64,000 nucleotides of DNA from Streptomyces himalayensis subsp. himalayensis (GTDB taxonomy: Bacteria > Actinomycetota > Actinomycetes > Streptomycetales > Streptomycetaceae), in NCBI RefSeq assembly GCF_013778455.1, contig NZ_JACEHE010000003.1:62001-126000 (forward strand). The letters are read 5' to 3'. The notes beneath the pieces were generated by a model. That model worked only from the letters and a program-made list of their open reading frames with translations. It made no database searches and had not been told where the DNA came from. Positions 24,329-32,516 of the stretch are shown here, one piece after another (position 1 is the stretch's first letter; each line of letters opens with the position of its first letter). The translations under genes and the position numbers were made by a program.

Positions 24329-25486
24329 TCAGAGCCGCTCGATGATGGTGACGTTGGCCTGGCCGCCGCCCTCGCACATCGTCTGCAGGCCGTACCGCCC
24401 GCCCGTGCGCTCCAGTTCGTGCAGCAGCGTGGTCATGAGCTTGGTGCCGGTGGCGCCCAGCGGGTGGCCCAGGGCGATGGCGCCCCCGTTGACGTTGACC
24501 TTCTCCGGGTCGGCGCCGGTCTCCTTGACCCACGCCAGTACCACGGAAGCGAAGGCCTCGTTGATCTCGACCAGGTCGATCTCGTCGAGCGTCATCCCGG
24601 CCTTCTTCAGTGCGTACGCCGTGGCCGGGATCGGCGCGGACAGCATCCGGATCGGATCCTCGCCGCGCACCGAGAGGTGGTGGATCCGGGCGCGCGGAGT
24701 CAGCCCGTGCTCCCGTACGGCGCGTTCGCTCGCGAGCAGCATGGCGGAGGCGCCGTCGGAGACCTGTGAGGAGAGGGCGGCGGTCAGCCGGCCGCCCTCC
24801 CTCAGCGGCTGCAAGCCCGCCATCTTCTCCAGGGTGGTGTCGCGGCGCGGGCCCTCGTCAGTCGTCACGTCCCCGTATGCGACGAGCTCGCGGTCGAAGC
24901 GGCCCTCGTCGATGGCGCGGATCGCCCGCTGGTGCGAGCGCAGCGCGAACTCCTCCATGTCCCGGCGGGATATGTCCCACTTCTCAGCGATGAGCTCGGC
25001 GCCGTGGAACTGGTTGACCGGCCGGTCGCCATAGCGGGCCCGCCATCCCTCGGAGCCGGCGTACGGGCCCTCGGTCAGCCCGAGCGGCTCGGCGGCCTGG
25101 CGGCTGGCGAAGGCGATCGGCACCTGGGACATGTTCTGCACGCCGCCCGCGACCACCAGGTCCTGGGTTCCGGACAGCACGCCCTGCGCGGCGAAGTGCA
25201 CGGCCTGCTGCGAGGAGCCGCACTGCCGGTCCACGGTCACGCCGGGCACCTCCTCCGGAAGCCCGGCGGCCAGCCAGCAGGTGCGGGCGATGTCGCCGGC
25301 CTGCGGTCCGACGGTGTCCAGGCAGCCGAAGACGACGTCCTCGACGGCCGCCGGGTCGGTGCCCGAGCGCTCCATCAGCGCCTTGAGCACATGGGCGCCG
25401 AGATCGGCCGGGTGCACGGCGGACAGGCCGCCGTTCCGCCTGCCGACCGGGGTGCGTACCGCTTCGACGATGTATGCCTCGGCCAT
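24329..25486 (-). CDS. fadA6: FadA6-type thiolase of steroid C/D-ring breakdown
   Basis: 385 residues from ATG 25486 with AAGGAGTGGCC before it; Rv3556c has nearly the same size. Thiolase catalytic residues are all visible: Cys89 in DRQCGSSQQAV, the GGAIALGHPLGATG histidine and the second cysteine in MCEGGGQANV. EINEAFASVVLAW is also typical. FadA6 cleaves the beta-keto diacyl-CoA formed by IpdAB, yielding a shorter methyl-oxo-diacyl-CoA for the FadE32/33 step. First or only gene downstream of kstR2 on this strand. Confidence 0.92.
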   Translation of the reverse strand: MAEAYIVEAVRTPVGRRNGGLSAVHPADLGAHVLKALMERSGTDPAAVEDVVFGCLDTVGPQAGDIARTCWLAAGLPEEVPGVTVDRQCGSSQQAVHFAAQGVLSGTQDLVVAGGVQNMSQVPIAFASRQAAEPLGLTEGPYAGSEGWRARYGDRPVNQFHGAELIAEKWDISRRDMEEFALRSHQRAIRAIDEGRFDRELVAYGDVTTDEGPRRDTTLEKMAGLQPLREGGRLTAALSSQVSDGASAMLLASERAVREHGLTPRARIHHLSVRGEDPIRMLSAPIPATAYALKKAGMTLDEIDLVEINEAFASVVLAWVKETGADPEKVNVNGGAIALGHPLGATGTKLMTTLLHELERTGGRYGLQTMCEGGGQANVTIIERL

Positions 25487-25497
25487 GGCCACTCCTT

Positions 25498-25525
25498 CTT
25501 CGATGTCCTTCGATGTCCTTCGATG
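25498..25525. repeat. Triplicated CTTCGATGTC next to the fadA6 ribosome site
   Basis: On the plus strand CTTCGATGTC occurs in tandem (two full copies and CTTCGATGG). On the coding strand each copy reads as CATCGAAGGA, repeating a GAAGGA Shine-Dalgarno-like core shortly before the true one (AAGAAGGAG). Confidence 0.7.
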
Positions 25526-25563
25526 GACGCACTCGCGCGGTCGTACGCGGAGGGCGATCGCTG

Positions 25564-26208
25564 TCATTCGCGGAGGGCGATGCCCTCCAGCACCATCGAC
25601 AGGTACTGGCGGGCGATCTCCTCCGGGCTGTGCTGTCCGCCCGGCCGGTACCAGGACGCGGCGACCCACACGGTGTCGCGCACGAAGCGGTACGTGAGGC
25701 GGATGTCGAGGTCGGCGCGGAACACCTCGGCGGCCACTCCGCGCTCGAGCGTCCCCAGCCACGCCTTCTCGAACTTCACCTGCGAGTCGGCGAGATAGCC
25801 GAAGCGCGGCTGGGTCTGGAGGTGCTTGGACTCCTTCTGGTAGATGGCGACCGCGGCGCGATGCCGGTCGATCTCCCGGAAGGACTCGGTGACGAGGGCC
25901 TCGATGGTCTCCCTGGGATCGAGCCGGGCTGCGAGCACGGCGTCGTACCGGGCCCAGAGCTCGTCCAGGAAGGTGGAGAGGATCTCGTCGAGCATCGACT
26001 CCTTGGAGTCGAAGTGGTAGTAGAGGCTGCCCGCGAGCATCCCCGCCGCGTCCGCGATCTTACGGACGGTGGTGGCGTTGTACCCCTGTGCGGCGAACAC
26101 CTCGGCCGCCGTGGCCAGGAGTTCCTCGCGCCGCTCGGGCGACGGGCTCATCGGGGCCTTCTTGCTGCCAGCTTTCGGCACCTGCTTACTGCTGCTGGTT
26201 TTCGGCAC
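25564..26208 (-). CDS. kstR2: KstR2-type TetR repressor of steroid ring C/D catabolism
   Basis: 214 residues from GTG 26208; ATG 26151 (MSPSPERR) would give a length nearer the mycobacterial 200. TetR HTH: RREELLATAAEVFAAQGYNA, TTVRKIADAAGMLAGSLYYH, FDSKESMLDEIL. The ligand domain matches Rv3557c, with AVAIYQKESKHLQTQPRFGY, YRFVRDTVWVAASWYRPGG and IARQYLSMVLEGI. In mycobacteria it is released by HIP-CoA. Two KstR2-like operators sit in the divergent promoters of this cluster. The gene lies 15 bases after ipdF and is probably co-transcribed with fadE30-ipdF. Confidence 0.93.
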   Translation of the reverse strand: MPKTSSSKQVPKAGSKKAPMSPSPERREELLATAAEVFAAQGYNATTVRKIADAAGMLAGSLYYHFDSKESMLDEILSTFLDELWARYDAVLAARLDPRETIEALVTESFREIDRHRAAVAIYQKESKHLQTQPRFGYLADSQVKFEKAWLGTLERGVAAEVFRADLDIRLTYRFVRDTVWVAASWYRPGGQHSPEEIARQYLSMVLEGIALRE

Positions 26209-26223
26209 ACGGTCATTCTCGTC

Positions 26224-27018
26224 TCACGCGTGCTGGCTGCTGACGGAGAGCACCTCGCCCGTCATGTACGAGGAGTAACCGCTGGCCAGGAAGACGATGA
26301 CGTTGGCGACCTCCCACGGCTCGGCGTAGCGGCCGAACGCCTCGCGGGATGTCAGCTCCTGAAGCAGCTCGGGCGTGGTGACCTTCACCAGGTGCGGGTG
26401 CATGGCCAGGCTCGGCGAGACGGCGTTGACCCGTACACCATACTCGGCGGCCTCCAGCGCGGCACACCGGGTGAGGGCCATGACTCCGGCCTTGGCGGCG
26501 GCGTAGTGCGACTGGCCCTTCTGCGCGCGCCAGCCGATCACCGAGGCGTTGTTCACGATGACGCCCCCGCTGCCCGCGGCCTTCATGCGGCGCAGCGCGG
26601 CGCGGGTGCAGCGGAAGGTGCCGTTCAGGGTGACGTCGAGGACCTTGTCCCACTGCTCGTCGGCCATGTCGACGAGGTCGGCCGTGCCGCCGAGACCGGC
26701 GTTGTTGACGACGATGTCGAGGCGTCCGTGCCGTTGCGCGGCCAGGTCGAACAGCGCGCCGACCTGCGTCTCGTCGGTCACGTCGCAGGGCAGCGACGCG
26801 ACCCGGCCCGCGCCGAACTCCGCGGCGAGCTCCGCCTCGGACTCCTTGAGCCTGCGGGCGTGGGCGTCGGAGATGACGATGCTCGCGCCCTCCTCAAGCA
26901 GCCGCTTCGCGGTCGCACCGCCGATGCCGGCTCCCGCGGCGGCGGTGATCACGGCGGTGCGGCCGGCAAGCAGGGCGTGGCCGGGCACGTACGGCGGTGG
27001 TGCGGCCGGTGCGCTCAC
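26224..27018 (-). CDS. ipdF: IpdF-type short-chain dehydrogenase (Rv3559c-like)
   Basis: 264 residues from GTG 27018, overlapping the fadE30 stop (GTGA) with GAAGGAGGTCCGCCC before it. SDR motifs: AVITAAAGAGIGGATAKRLL, LPCDVTDETQV, VVNNAGLGGTADL, VIVNNASVIGWRAQKGQSHY and YAAAKAGVMAL. The TAAAGxGIG cofactor loop instead of TGxxxGIG is also a feature of Rv3559c. IpdF oxidises the ring hydroxyl of the HIP-derived CoA ester to the ketone before ring opening. Confidence 0.9.
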   Translation of the reverse strand: MSAPAAPPPYVPGHALLAGRTAVITAAAGAGIGGATAKRLLEEGASIVISDAHARRLKESEAELAAEFGAGRVASLPCDVTDETQVGALFDLAAQRHGRLDIVVNNAGLGGTADLVDMADEQWDKVLDVTLNGTFRCTRAALRRMKAAGSGGVIVNNASVIGWRAQKGQSHYAAAKAGVMALTRCAALEAAEYGVRVNAVSPSLAMHPHLVKVTTPELLQELTSREAFGRYAEPWEVANVIVFLASGYSSYMTGEVLSVSSQHA

Positions 27019-28184
27019 GGGCGGACCTCCTTCGGCAGGCCGAGCACCCGCTCGGCGATGATGTTGCGCTGGATCTCGTTCGATCCGGCGTAGATGGTGT
27101 CGGAGCGGGAGAAGAGGAACAGCCGTTGCCAGTCGTCGAGTTCGTACGGCTCGCCGGCAGCGAGCATCCCTGCGGCACCGCACACGTCCATGGCTAGCTC
27201 GCCCAGCTCGCGGTGCCAGGTCGCCCAGAAGATCTTGCCGATGGACGCCTCGGGGCCTGGTGCCCCGGCGGCGACGCCTTCGAGCATCCGCAGCGCGTTA
27301 CAGCGGATGATCTCCAGACCGATCCAGGCCTGGGCCATCCGGTCACGGATCAGCGGGTCGGCGGCCGCGCCGTTGCGCTTGGCCAGCTCGATGACCGCTT
27401 CCAGTTCGCGGCGGAAGCCGACCTGCTGACCGAGCGTGGACACACCCCGTTCGAAGCCGAGCGTGGCCATGGCGACCTTCCAGCCCTCGCCCGGCGCTCC
27501 GACGATGTTCGACGCGTGGGTGCGGGCGCCGTCGAAGAAGACCTCATTGAATTCGGAGGTGCCGGTCAACTGGGTGATCGGCCGGATCTCCACACCGGGT
27601 TGGTCCAGCGGCACCAGCAGATAGGACAGCCCCTGGTGGCGGGTGGACCCGGGGGCGGTGCGGGCGACGACGAAGCACCAGTCGGATTCGTGCGCGAGTG
27701 AGGTCCAGATCTTCTGCCCGGTGACCACCCACTCCTCGCCCTCGAGCTCGGCCCGGGTCCGTACGTTCGCCAGGTCCGATCCGGCGTCCGGCTCGCTGTA
27801 GCCCTGACACCACAGCTCCTCCACGGCGACGATCGACGGGAGGAAGCACTCGCGCTGCTCCGGGGTGCCGAAGGCGATGAGGGTGGGCCCGAGCAGCTGT
27901 TCGCCGATGTGGTTGACGCGCGCGGGGGCGTCCGCGAGGGCGTACTCCTCGTGGAAGGCGACCTGCTGCTCGAGGGAGGCGCCGCGGCCGCCGTACTCCT
28001 TCGGCCAGCCGATGCACGTCCAGCCGGCGGCGGCCATGTGCCGCTCCCAAGTGAGCCGTTCGGGATACGCCTCGTGCTCCCGGCCCGGTCCGCCGCGCCC
28101 GCGGAGGGCGGCGAACTCGCCGGTGAGGTTGGCCCGCAGCCAGGCGCGGACCTCGGTGCGGAACTCCTCGACGCTGCTGCTCAT
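27015..28184 (-). CDS. fadE30: FadE30-type acyl-CoA dehydrogenase
   Basis: 389 residues, ATG 28184. Full acyl-CoA dehydrogenase: N-terminal helical domain (EVRAWLRANLTGEFAAL, GWPKEYGGRGASLEQQVAFH), beta domain with CQGYSEPDAGSDLANVRTRA and GQKIWTSLAHESDWCFVVAR, and the C-terminal GSNEIQRNIIAERVLGLP. In mycobacteria FadE30 starts beta-oxidation of the propionyl side chain on the HIP nucleus. First gene of fadE30-ipdF-kstR2 with GTGA coupling. It diverges from the crotonase gene, with a KstR2-like operator in the 114-base gap. Confidence 0.92.
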   Translation of the reverse strand: MSSSVEEFRTEVRAWLRANLTGEFAALRGRGGPGREHEAYPERLTWERHMAAAGWTCIGWPKEYGGRGASLEQQVAFHEEYALADAPARVNHIGEQLLGPTLIAFGTPEQRECFLPSIVAVEELWCQGYSEPDAGSDLANVRTRAELEGEEWVVTGQKIWTSLAHESDWCFVVARTAPGSTRHQGLSYLLVPLDQPGVEIRPITQLTGTSEFNEVFFDGARTHASNIVGAPGEGWKVAMATLGFERGVSTLGQQVGFRRELEAVIELAKRNGAAADPLIRDRMAQAWIGLEIIRCNALRMLEGVAAGAPGPEASIGKIFWATWHRELGELAMDVCGAAGMLAAGEPYELDDWQRLFLFSRSDTIYAGSNEIQRNIIAERVLGLPKEVRP

Positions 28185-28269
28185 TGGGCGACTCCGGACG
28201 ACTCTCGTTGGAGGGACTCGCTGCGGGACGGCGCGACTTCTCGACGGCCGCGGCCTCGTACGTTAACCT

Positions 28270-28286
28270 ACCAAACACTTGTTAGG
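28270..28286. promoter_or_regulatory. KstR2-like operator 2
   Basis: ACCAAACACTTGTTAGG, matching AnCAAGnnCTTGnT at all but one fixed position. It lies between the divergent starts of fadE30 (28184) and the crotonase gene (28299), just before the GGAAGGAGGGCGG ribosome site of the latter. Confidence 0.88.
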
Positions 28287-28298
28287 GAAGGAGGGCGG

Positions 28299-29171
28299 AT
28301 GTCCGCTGCCCGCACCACGTCCACGGCGCCTGTCCGATACGAACGCCACGGCCCCGTCGCAGTCGTCACGATGGACCGGCCCGCTTACCGCAACGCCCAG
28401 AACTCCGCGATGACATACGCCCTGGATCAGGCCTTCTACCGCGCGGCCGACGACGACGAGGTCAAGGTCGTCGTGCTCGCCGGGGCGGGGAAGCACTTCT
28501 CCGCCGGGCACGACATCGGGACGCCCGAACGGGACGCGCATCTGCCGTTCGACCGCAGGGCCGTGCTCTGGTGGGACCACTCGGACAAGCAGGGCGCGGA
28601 AAGCCGCTTCGCCCGCGAGTCCGAGGTCTACCTGGGCATGTGCCGCCGCTGGCGCGAACTGCCCAAGCCCGTGATCGCCTCCGTGCAGGGCGCGTGCGTC
28701 GCCGGCGGCCTGATGCTCGCCTGGGTGTGCGACCTGATCGTCGCCTCCGATGACGCCTTCTTCGCCGACCCCGTGGTGCGCATGGGCATCCCCGGAGTCG
28801 AGTACTTCGCCCACCCGTGGGTGATGCCGCCGCGCATCGCGAAGGAGTTCCTGTACACGGGCGACCGGATGAGCGCACAGCGCGCCTACGAGGTCGGAAT
28901 GGTCAACCGGGTCGTGCCCCGCGCCGAACTCACGGAGCACACCGTGGAATTGGCGGGCCGGATAGCCGAGATGCCCCGCATGGGGCTGGCCCTGACCAAA
29001 CGCGCCGTCAACCAGGCGGAGGACCTGCAGGGGCTGCACACCGGTATGGACTCCGTCTTCGGGCTGCACCACCTGGCGCACGCGCACAACGCGGAGACGG
29101 CGAAGGACTCGCTCGGCGGCATGGACGTCCGCGCGATGAAGAAGGCCGGTGCGAAGGAGGCCTCCGCCTGA
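28299..29171 (+). CDS. Enoyl-CoA hydratase/isomerase family protein of the steroid cluster
   Basis: 290 residues from ATG 28299 after GGAAGGAGGGC. Crotonase fold with VVTMDRPAYRNAQNSAMTYA, GAGKHFSAGHDIG (oxyanion hole), QGACVAGGLMLAWVCDLIVA and FADPVVRMGIPGVEYFAHPW. It is distinct from echA20, with a longer insert after GHDIG (DRRAVLWWDHSD). No equivalent lies at this place in the mycobacterial KstR2 cluster, where fadD3 is found. Beside fadE30 it could hydrate the enoyl-CoA that FadE30 makes. It overlaps the next gene by one base (TGATG). Confidence 0.88.
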   Translation: MSAARTTSTAPVRYERHGPVAVVTMDRPAYRNAQNSAMTYALDQAFYRAADDDEVKVVVLAGAGKHFSAGHDIGTPERDAHLPFDRRAVLWWDHSDKQGAESRFARESEVYLGMCRRWRELPKPVIASVQGACVAGGLMLAWVCDLIVASDDAFFADPVVRMGIPGVEYFAHPWVMPPRIAKEFLYTGDRMSAQRAYEVGMVNRVVPRAELTEHTVELAGRIAEMPRMGLALTKRAVNQAEDLQGLHTGMDSVFGLHHLAHAHNAETAKDSLGGMDVRAMKKAGAKEASA

Positions 29172-30340
29172 TGGACCTCGACTTCACGGCGGCACAGGAC
29201 GCCTTCCGCGCCGAGGCCCGCGACTGGCTCGCCGCCCACGTCCCCGCCGCTCCCCTGCCATCCCTGGAGACCGCCGAGGGCTTCGCGGCACACCGGGACT
29301 GGGAGCGCACGCTGTTCGCTGACCGCTGGTCGGTGGTCTCCTGGCCCGAGGAATACGGTGGCCGGGGCGCCTCGATCCTGGAGTGGCTGATCTTCGAGGA
29401 GGAGTACTACGCGGCGGGCGCGCCCGGGCGTGTCAGCCAGAACGGCATCCATCTCCTCGCCCCCACCTTGTTCGAGCACGGCACCGACGAGCAGCGCGCC
29501 CGCATCCTGCCGCAGATGGCGAGCGGCGAGGTGATCTGGGCCCAGGCCTGGTCCGAGCCGGAATCGGGCTCGGACCTCGCGTCGCTGCGGTCCACCGCCG
29601 TACGGGCCGACGGCGGCTGGCGCTTGAGCGGGCAGAAGACATGGTCATCCCGAGCCGCCTTCGCCGACCGCGCCTTCGGCCTCTTCCGCAGCGACCCGGA
29701 CGCCGGCAGGCCGCACCAGGGCCTGACGTATGTGATGTTCCCTCTCGACGCGGACGGCGTGACCGTACGGCCCATCGGGCGGCTCGACGGCAAGCCCGCC
29801 TTCGCCGAACTGTTCCTCGACGACGTCTTCGTCCCCGACGAGGAGGTCATCGGCGAGCCGGGCCAGGGCTGGCGGGTCGCGATGAGCACGGCGGGAAACG
29901 AGCGCGGGCTGACCCTGCGCAGCCCGGGACGCTTCATGGCCGCCGCGGACCGGCTGACCGCTCTGTGGCGCGCGCAGGCGGATGCTGCCGACAGCGCCGT
30001 GCGCGACCGGGTGGCCGACGCGGTGATCGGCGTCCGCGCCTACCAGCTGTTCACCTACGCCAACGCCTCGCGGATCGCCGCGGGAGGTTCGATCGGGGCC
30101 GAGTCGAGCCTGAACAAGGTCTTCTGGTCGGAACTGGACATCGCCCTGCACGAGACCGCCCTGGACCTGCTCGGCCCGTACGGCGAACTCTCCGACGACG
30201 CGGACGAGGCGCCCGAGCACGGGAGTTGGGCCGAGGGGTACACCTTCTCCCTCGCCGGTCCCATCTACGCCGGCACCAACGAGATCCAGCGCGACATCAT
30301 CGCCGAGCGCCTGCTCGGCCTCCCGAAGGGACGCCGGTGA
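29171..30340 (+). CDS. fadE31: FadE31-like acyl-CoA dehydrogenase
   Basis: 389 residues from ATG 29171. Complete acyl-CoA dehydrogenase: FRAEARDWLAAHVPAAPLPS, SWPEEYGGRGASILEWLIFE, WAQAWSEPESGSDLASLRST, SGQKTWSSRAAFADRAFGLF and GTNEIQRDIIAERLLGLPKG. Position and type correspond to mycobacterial fadE31, which forms heteromeric dehydrogenases with FadE32 and FadE33. The next two genes encode just such partners. The assignment within the FadE31-33 group rests on gene order and is less certain than for fadE30. Confidence 0.88.
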   Translation: MDLDFTAAQDAFRAEARDWLAAHVPAAPLPSLETAEGFAAHRDWERTLFADRWSVVSWPEEYGGRGASILEWLIFEEEYYAAGAPGRVSQNGIHLLAPTLFEHGTDEQRARILPQMASGEVIWAQAWSEPESGSDLASLRSTAVRADGGWRLSGQKTWSSRAAFADRAFGLFRSDPDAGRPHQGLTYVMFPLDADGVTVRPIGRLDGKPAFAELFLDDVFVPDEEVIGEPGQGWRVAMSTAGNERGLTLRSPGRFMAAADRLTALWRAQADAADSAVRDRVADAVIGVRAYQLFTYANASRIAAGGSIGAESSLNKVFWSELDIALHETALDLLGPYGELSDDADEAPEHGSWAEGYTFSLAGPIYAGTNEIQRDIIAERLLGLPKGRR

Positions 30341-31404
30341 TGCGGTTCCTCCTCGACGACGAACAGCGGGAGTTCGCCCGCACCCTGGACGGCATGCTGA
30401 CGGCGGCCGACACCCCCGCAGTCGTACGCGCCTGGGCGTCCGGGGACACCACTCCCGGCCGTGCCCTGTGGGCGCGACTGGCGGAGACCGGGGTCTTCGC
30501 CCTCGCCGTCCCGGAGGAGCACGACGGCCTGGGCGCACTGCCGGTCGAACTGGCCGTCGCCTTCACCGAACTGGGCCGCCATGCCGTACCCGGCCCGGTG
30601 GTGGAGACCGTGGCCGCGGCGGTCTTCCTGGAGCGCCTCGGCGACGAGGCCCCGGCCGCCGCCTGGCTGCCCGGCATCGCCTCCGGCAAGACCGCCGCCT
30701 CCCTGTGCCTGCTCTCCCCCGGGAGCCCCTACAGCCCGTACAGCCCCTACGCCCTGGACGCCGACACCGCCGACGCGGTCTTCGTGGTGGACGGCGACAC
30801 CGTACGCCTGGCGGAGTCGACCGGCCCTCTCCAACCGTCCGCCGACCCGGCGCGACGGCTGTCCCGGCCGCTCGGCGGCACCGTCCTGGCGAAGGGGCCC
30901 GAGGTGGCTGCCGCCGCCGCGCACGCGGCCGATGCCGCCGCTCTGGCCACTGCGGCCCAGGCCCTCGGGCTGGGCCGCGCCCTGCTGGCGCAGACGGTTG
31001 AATACGCCAAGCAGCGCACCCAGTTCGGAGTGGCCATCGGCTCGTTCCAGGCAGTGAAACACCGTCTGGCGGACGTGTTGATCGCCTTGGAGTTCGCCCA
31101 GCCCCTGATCCACGCGGCAGCACTGGCCCTCGCGGCGGGAGACTCGTCCTCCGGCCGGCAGATCGCCGCGGCGAAGGTGAGCGCGTGCGAGGCCGCGTAC
31201 ACCGCAGCGCGCACGGCCCTGCAACTCCACGGAGCCCTCGGCTACACCGAGGAGCTGAACCTCTCCCTGTGGATCCGCAAGGCCCGTGCACTGCGGTACG
31301 CCTGGGGCACGCCTGCGGCCTGCCGCGCCCGCGTCCTGGGAAGTGAGAGCGATGGGCGGCCGTACGAGCCCGACCGAGCCACACAGAAAGGAGCAGACGG
31401 GTGA
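30340..31404 (+). CDS. fadE32: FadE32-like acyl-CoA dehydrogenase subunit
   Basis: 354 residues from ATG 30340 (TGATG). A shorter, divergent dehydrogenase: FLLDDEQREFARTLDGMLTA, FALAVPEEHDGLGALPVELA, VEYAKQRTQFGVAIGSFQAV and TALQLHGALGYTEELNLSLW, ending without the NEIQRNIIAERVLG motif, as in the FadE32/33 pair. Such subunits work as alpha2-beta2 heteromers where each partner supplies part of the site. The linker region contains a short SPYSPYSPY repeat that replaces much of the usual beta-domain sequence. Probably acts on the methyl-oxo-octanedioyl-CoA branch. Confidence 0.86.
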   Translation: MRFLLDDEQREFARTLDGMLTAADTPAVVRAWASGDTTPGRALWARLAETGVFALAVPEEHDGLGALPVELAVAFTELGRHAVPGPVVETVAAAVFLERLGDEAPAAAWLPGIASGKTAASLCLLSPGSPYSPYSPYALDADTADAVFVVDGDTVRLAESTGPLQPSADPARRLSRPLGGTVLAKGPEVAAAAAHAADAAALATAAQALGLGRALLAQTVEYAKQRTQFGVAIGSFQAVKHRLADVLIALEFAQPLIHAAALALAAGDSSSGRQIAAAKVSACEAAYTAARTALQLHGALGYTEELNLSLWIRKARALRYAWGTPAACRARVLGSESDGRPYEPDRATQKGADG

Positions 31405-32480
31405 GACTGACGGAGGAACAGGAAGAACTGCGGTCCGCCGTACGGTCACTGCTCACGCGCCACGAGGGCGCGGCAGCCTGGCGGCCCCTGACCGAGCAGA
31501 TCGGCATCGCGGGGCTCGCCGTTCCGGAAGAGTACGGCGGGGCGGGATGCGGAGCCCGGGAAGTCCACGTCGTCATGGAGGAGTTGGGGCGAGAGCTGAG
31601 CCCGGTGCCCTACCTCGGCTCCGCGGTGCTCGCCGTGCAGGCGCTGCTCGCCTCGGGCGACGAGACGGCGTGCGCGGAACTGCTGCCGCGGCTCGCCGAG
31701 GGCAGAGCGGTGGGGGCACTGGCATGGGCCGAGCACGCTTCCTGGGACCCGGCGGCGATCCGGGCCGATGCCGAGCCCGCCCCCGGCCCCGGCGGGGTCT
31801 GGCGGATCACGGGGGCCAAGGAGCACGTGCTGGACGGTGCCAGGGCCGAGGTGCTGCTGGTGGCGGCCAGGACCGGTGCGGGGACAGCACTCTTCCACGT
31901 GGCCGTGGACAAGCCAGGAGTGCACCGCGAGGCGACGGGCACGATGGACCAGACGCGGGCGCAGGCGCGCGTGGTGCTGGACGGGGCCGCGGGCCGTCTC
32001 ATCGGCGAGGAGGGCGACGGCGACCGGGTGTTGCGGCACGTCCTGGACCTGGCCTGCATCGCGCTCGCCGCCGAGCAGGTCGGCGCGGCCGAGCGCTGCC
32101 TGGAGCTCACGGTCGCCTACGCCAAGGACCGCGTGCAGTTCGGCCGGCCCATCGGCTCCTTCCAGGCCGTCAAGCACCGGCTCGCGGACGCGTACGTGCT
32201 GGTGGAGTCGGCGCGCTCGGCCGCGCTCGGCGCGGCCTTCGCCGCCGCCGAGGGCTCACCGGAGCTGACGCGCTCCGCAGTCATCGCCAAGTCCGCCTGC
32301 TCGGAGGCCTTTTCGACGGTGGCGGGCGAGATGATCCAGCTGCACGGCGGCATCGGGATCACCTGGGAGCACGACGCCCACCGCTACTTCAAGCGCGCAC
32401 ACGGCTCGGGCCGGCTCTTCGGCCCGCCGGCGTGGCACCGTGGCCGCCTGGCAGCAGACCTGGGCCTGACCGCGGCCTGA
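31401..32480 (+). CDS. fadE33: FadE33-like acyl-CoA dehydrogenase subunit
   Basis: 359 residues from GTG 31401 (GTGA overlap). RLTEEQEELRSAVRSLLTRH, GLAVPEEYGGAGCGAREVHV, VAYAKDRVQFGRPIGSFQAV and MIQLHGGIGITWEHDAHRYF are typical; as in its partner the NEIQR C-terminal motif is missing and the protein ends DLGLTAA. It should pair with the upstream FadE31/32-like proteins to desaturate the late C/D-ring intermediate that ends as propionyl-CoA and succinyl-CoA. It is the last steroid gene; transporter sequence begins immediately after it. Confidence 0.86.
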   Translation: MRLTEEQEELRSAVRSLLTRHEGAAAWRPLTEQIGIAGLAVPEEYGGAGCGAREVHVVMEELGRELSPVPYLGSAVLAVQALLASGDETACAELLPRLAEGRAVGALAWAEHASWDPAAIRADAEPAPGPGGVWRITGAKEHVLDGARAEVLLVAARTGAGTALFHVAVDKPGVHREATGTMDQTRAQARVVLDGAAGRLIGEEGDGDRVLRHVLDLACIALAAEQVGAAERCLELTVAYAKDRVQFGRPIGSFQAVKHRLADAYVLVESARSAALGAAFAAAEGSPELTRSAVIAKSACSEAFSTVAGEMIQLHGGIGITWEHDAHRYFKRAHGSGRLFGPPAWHRGRLAADLGLTAA

Positions 32481-32516
32481 CCGCGGCCTGCCGGAGCAAA
32501 GCCCGGCGCGGGCGCG

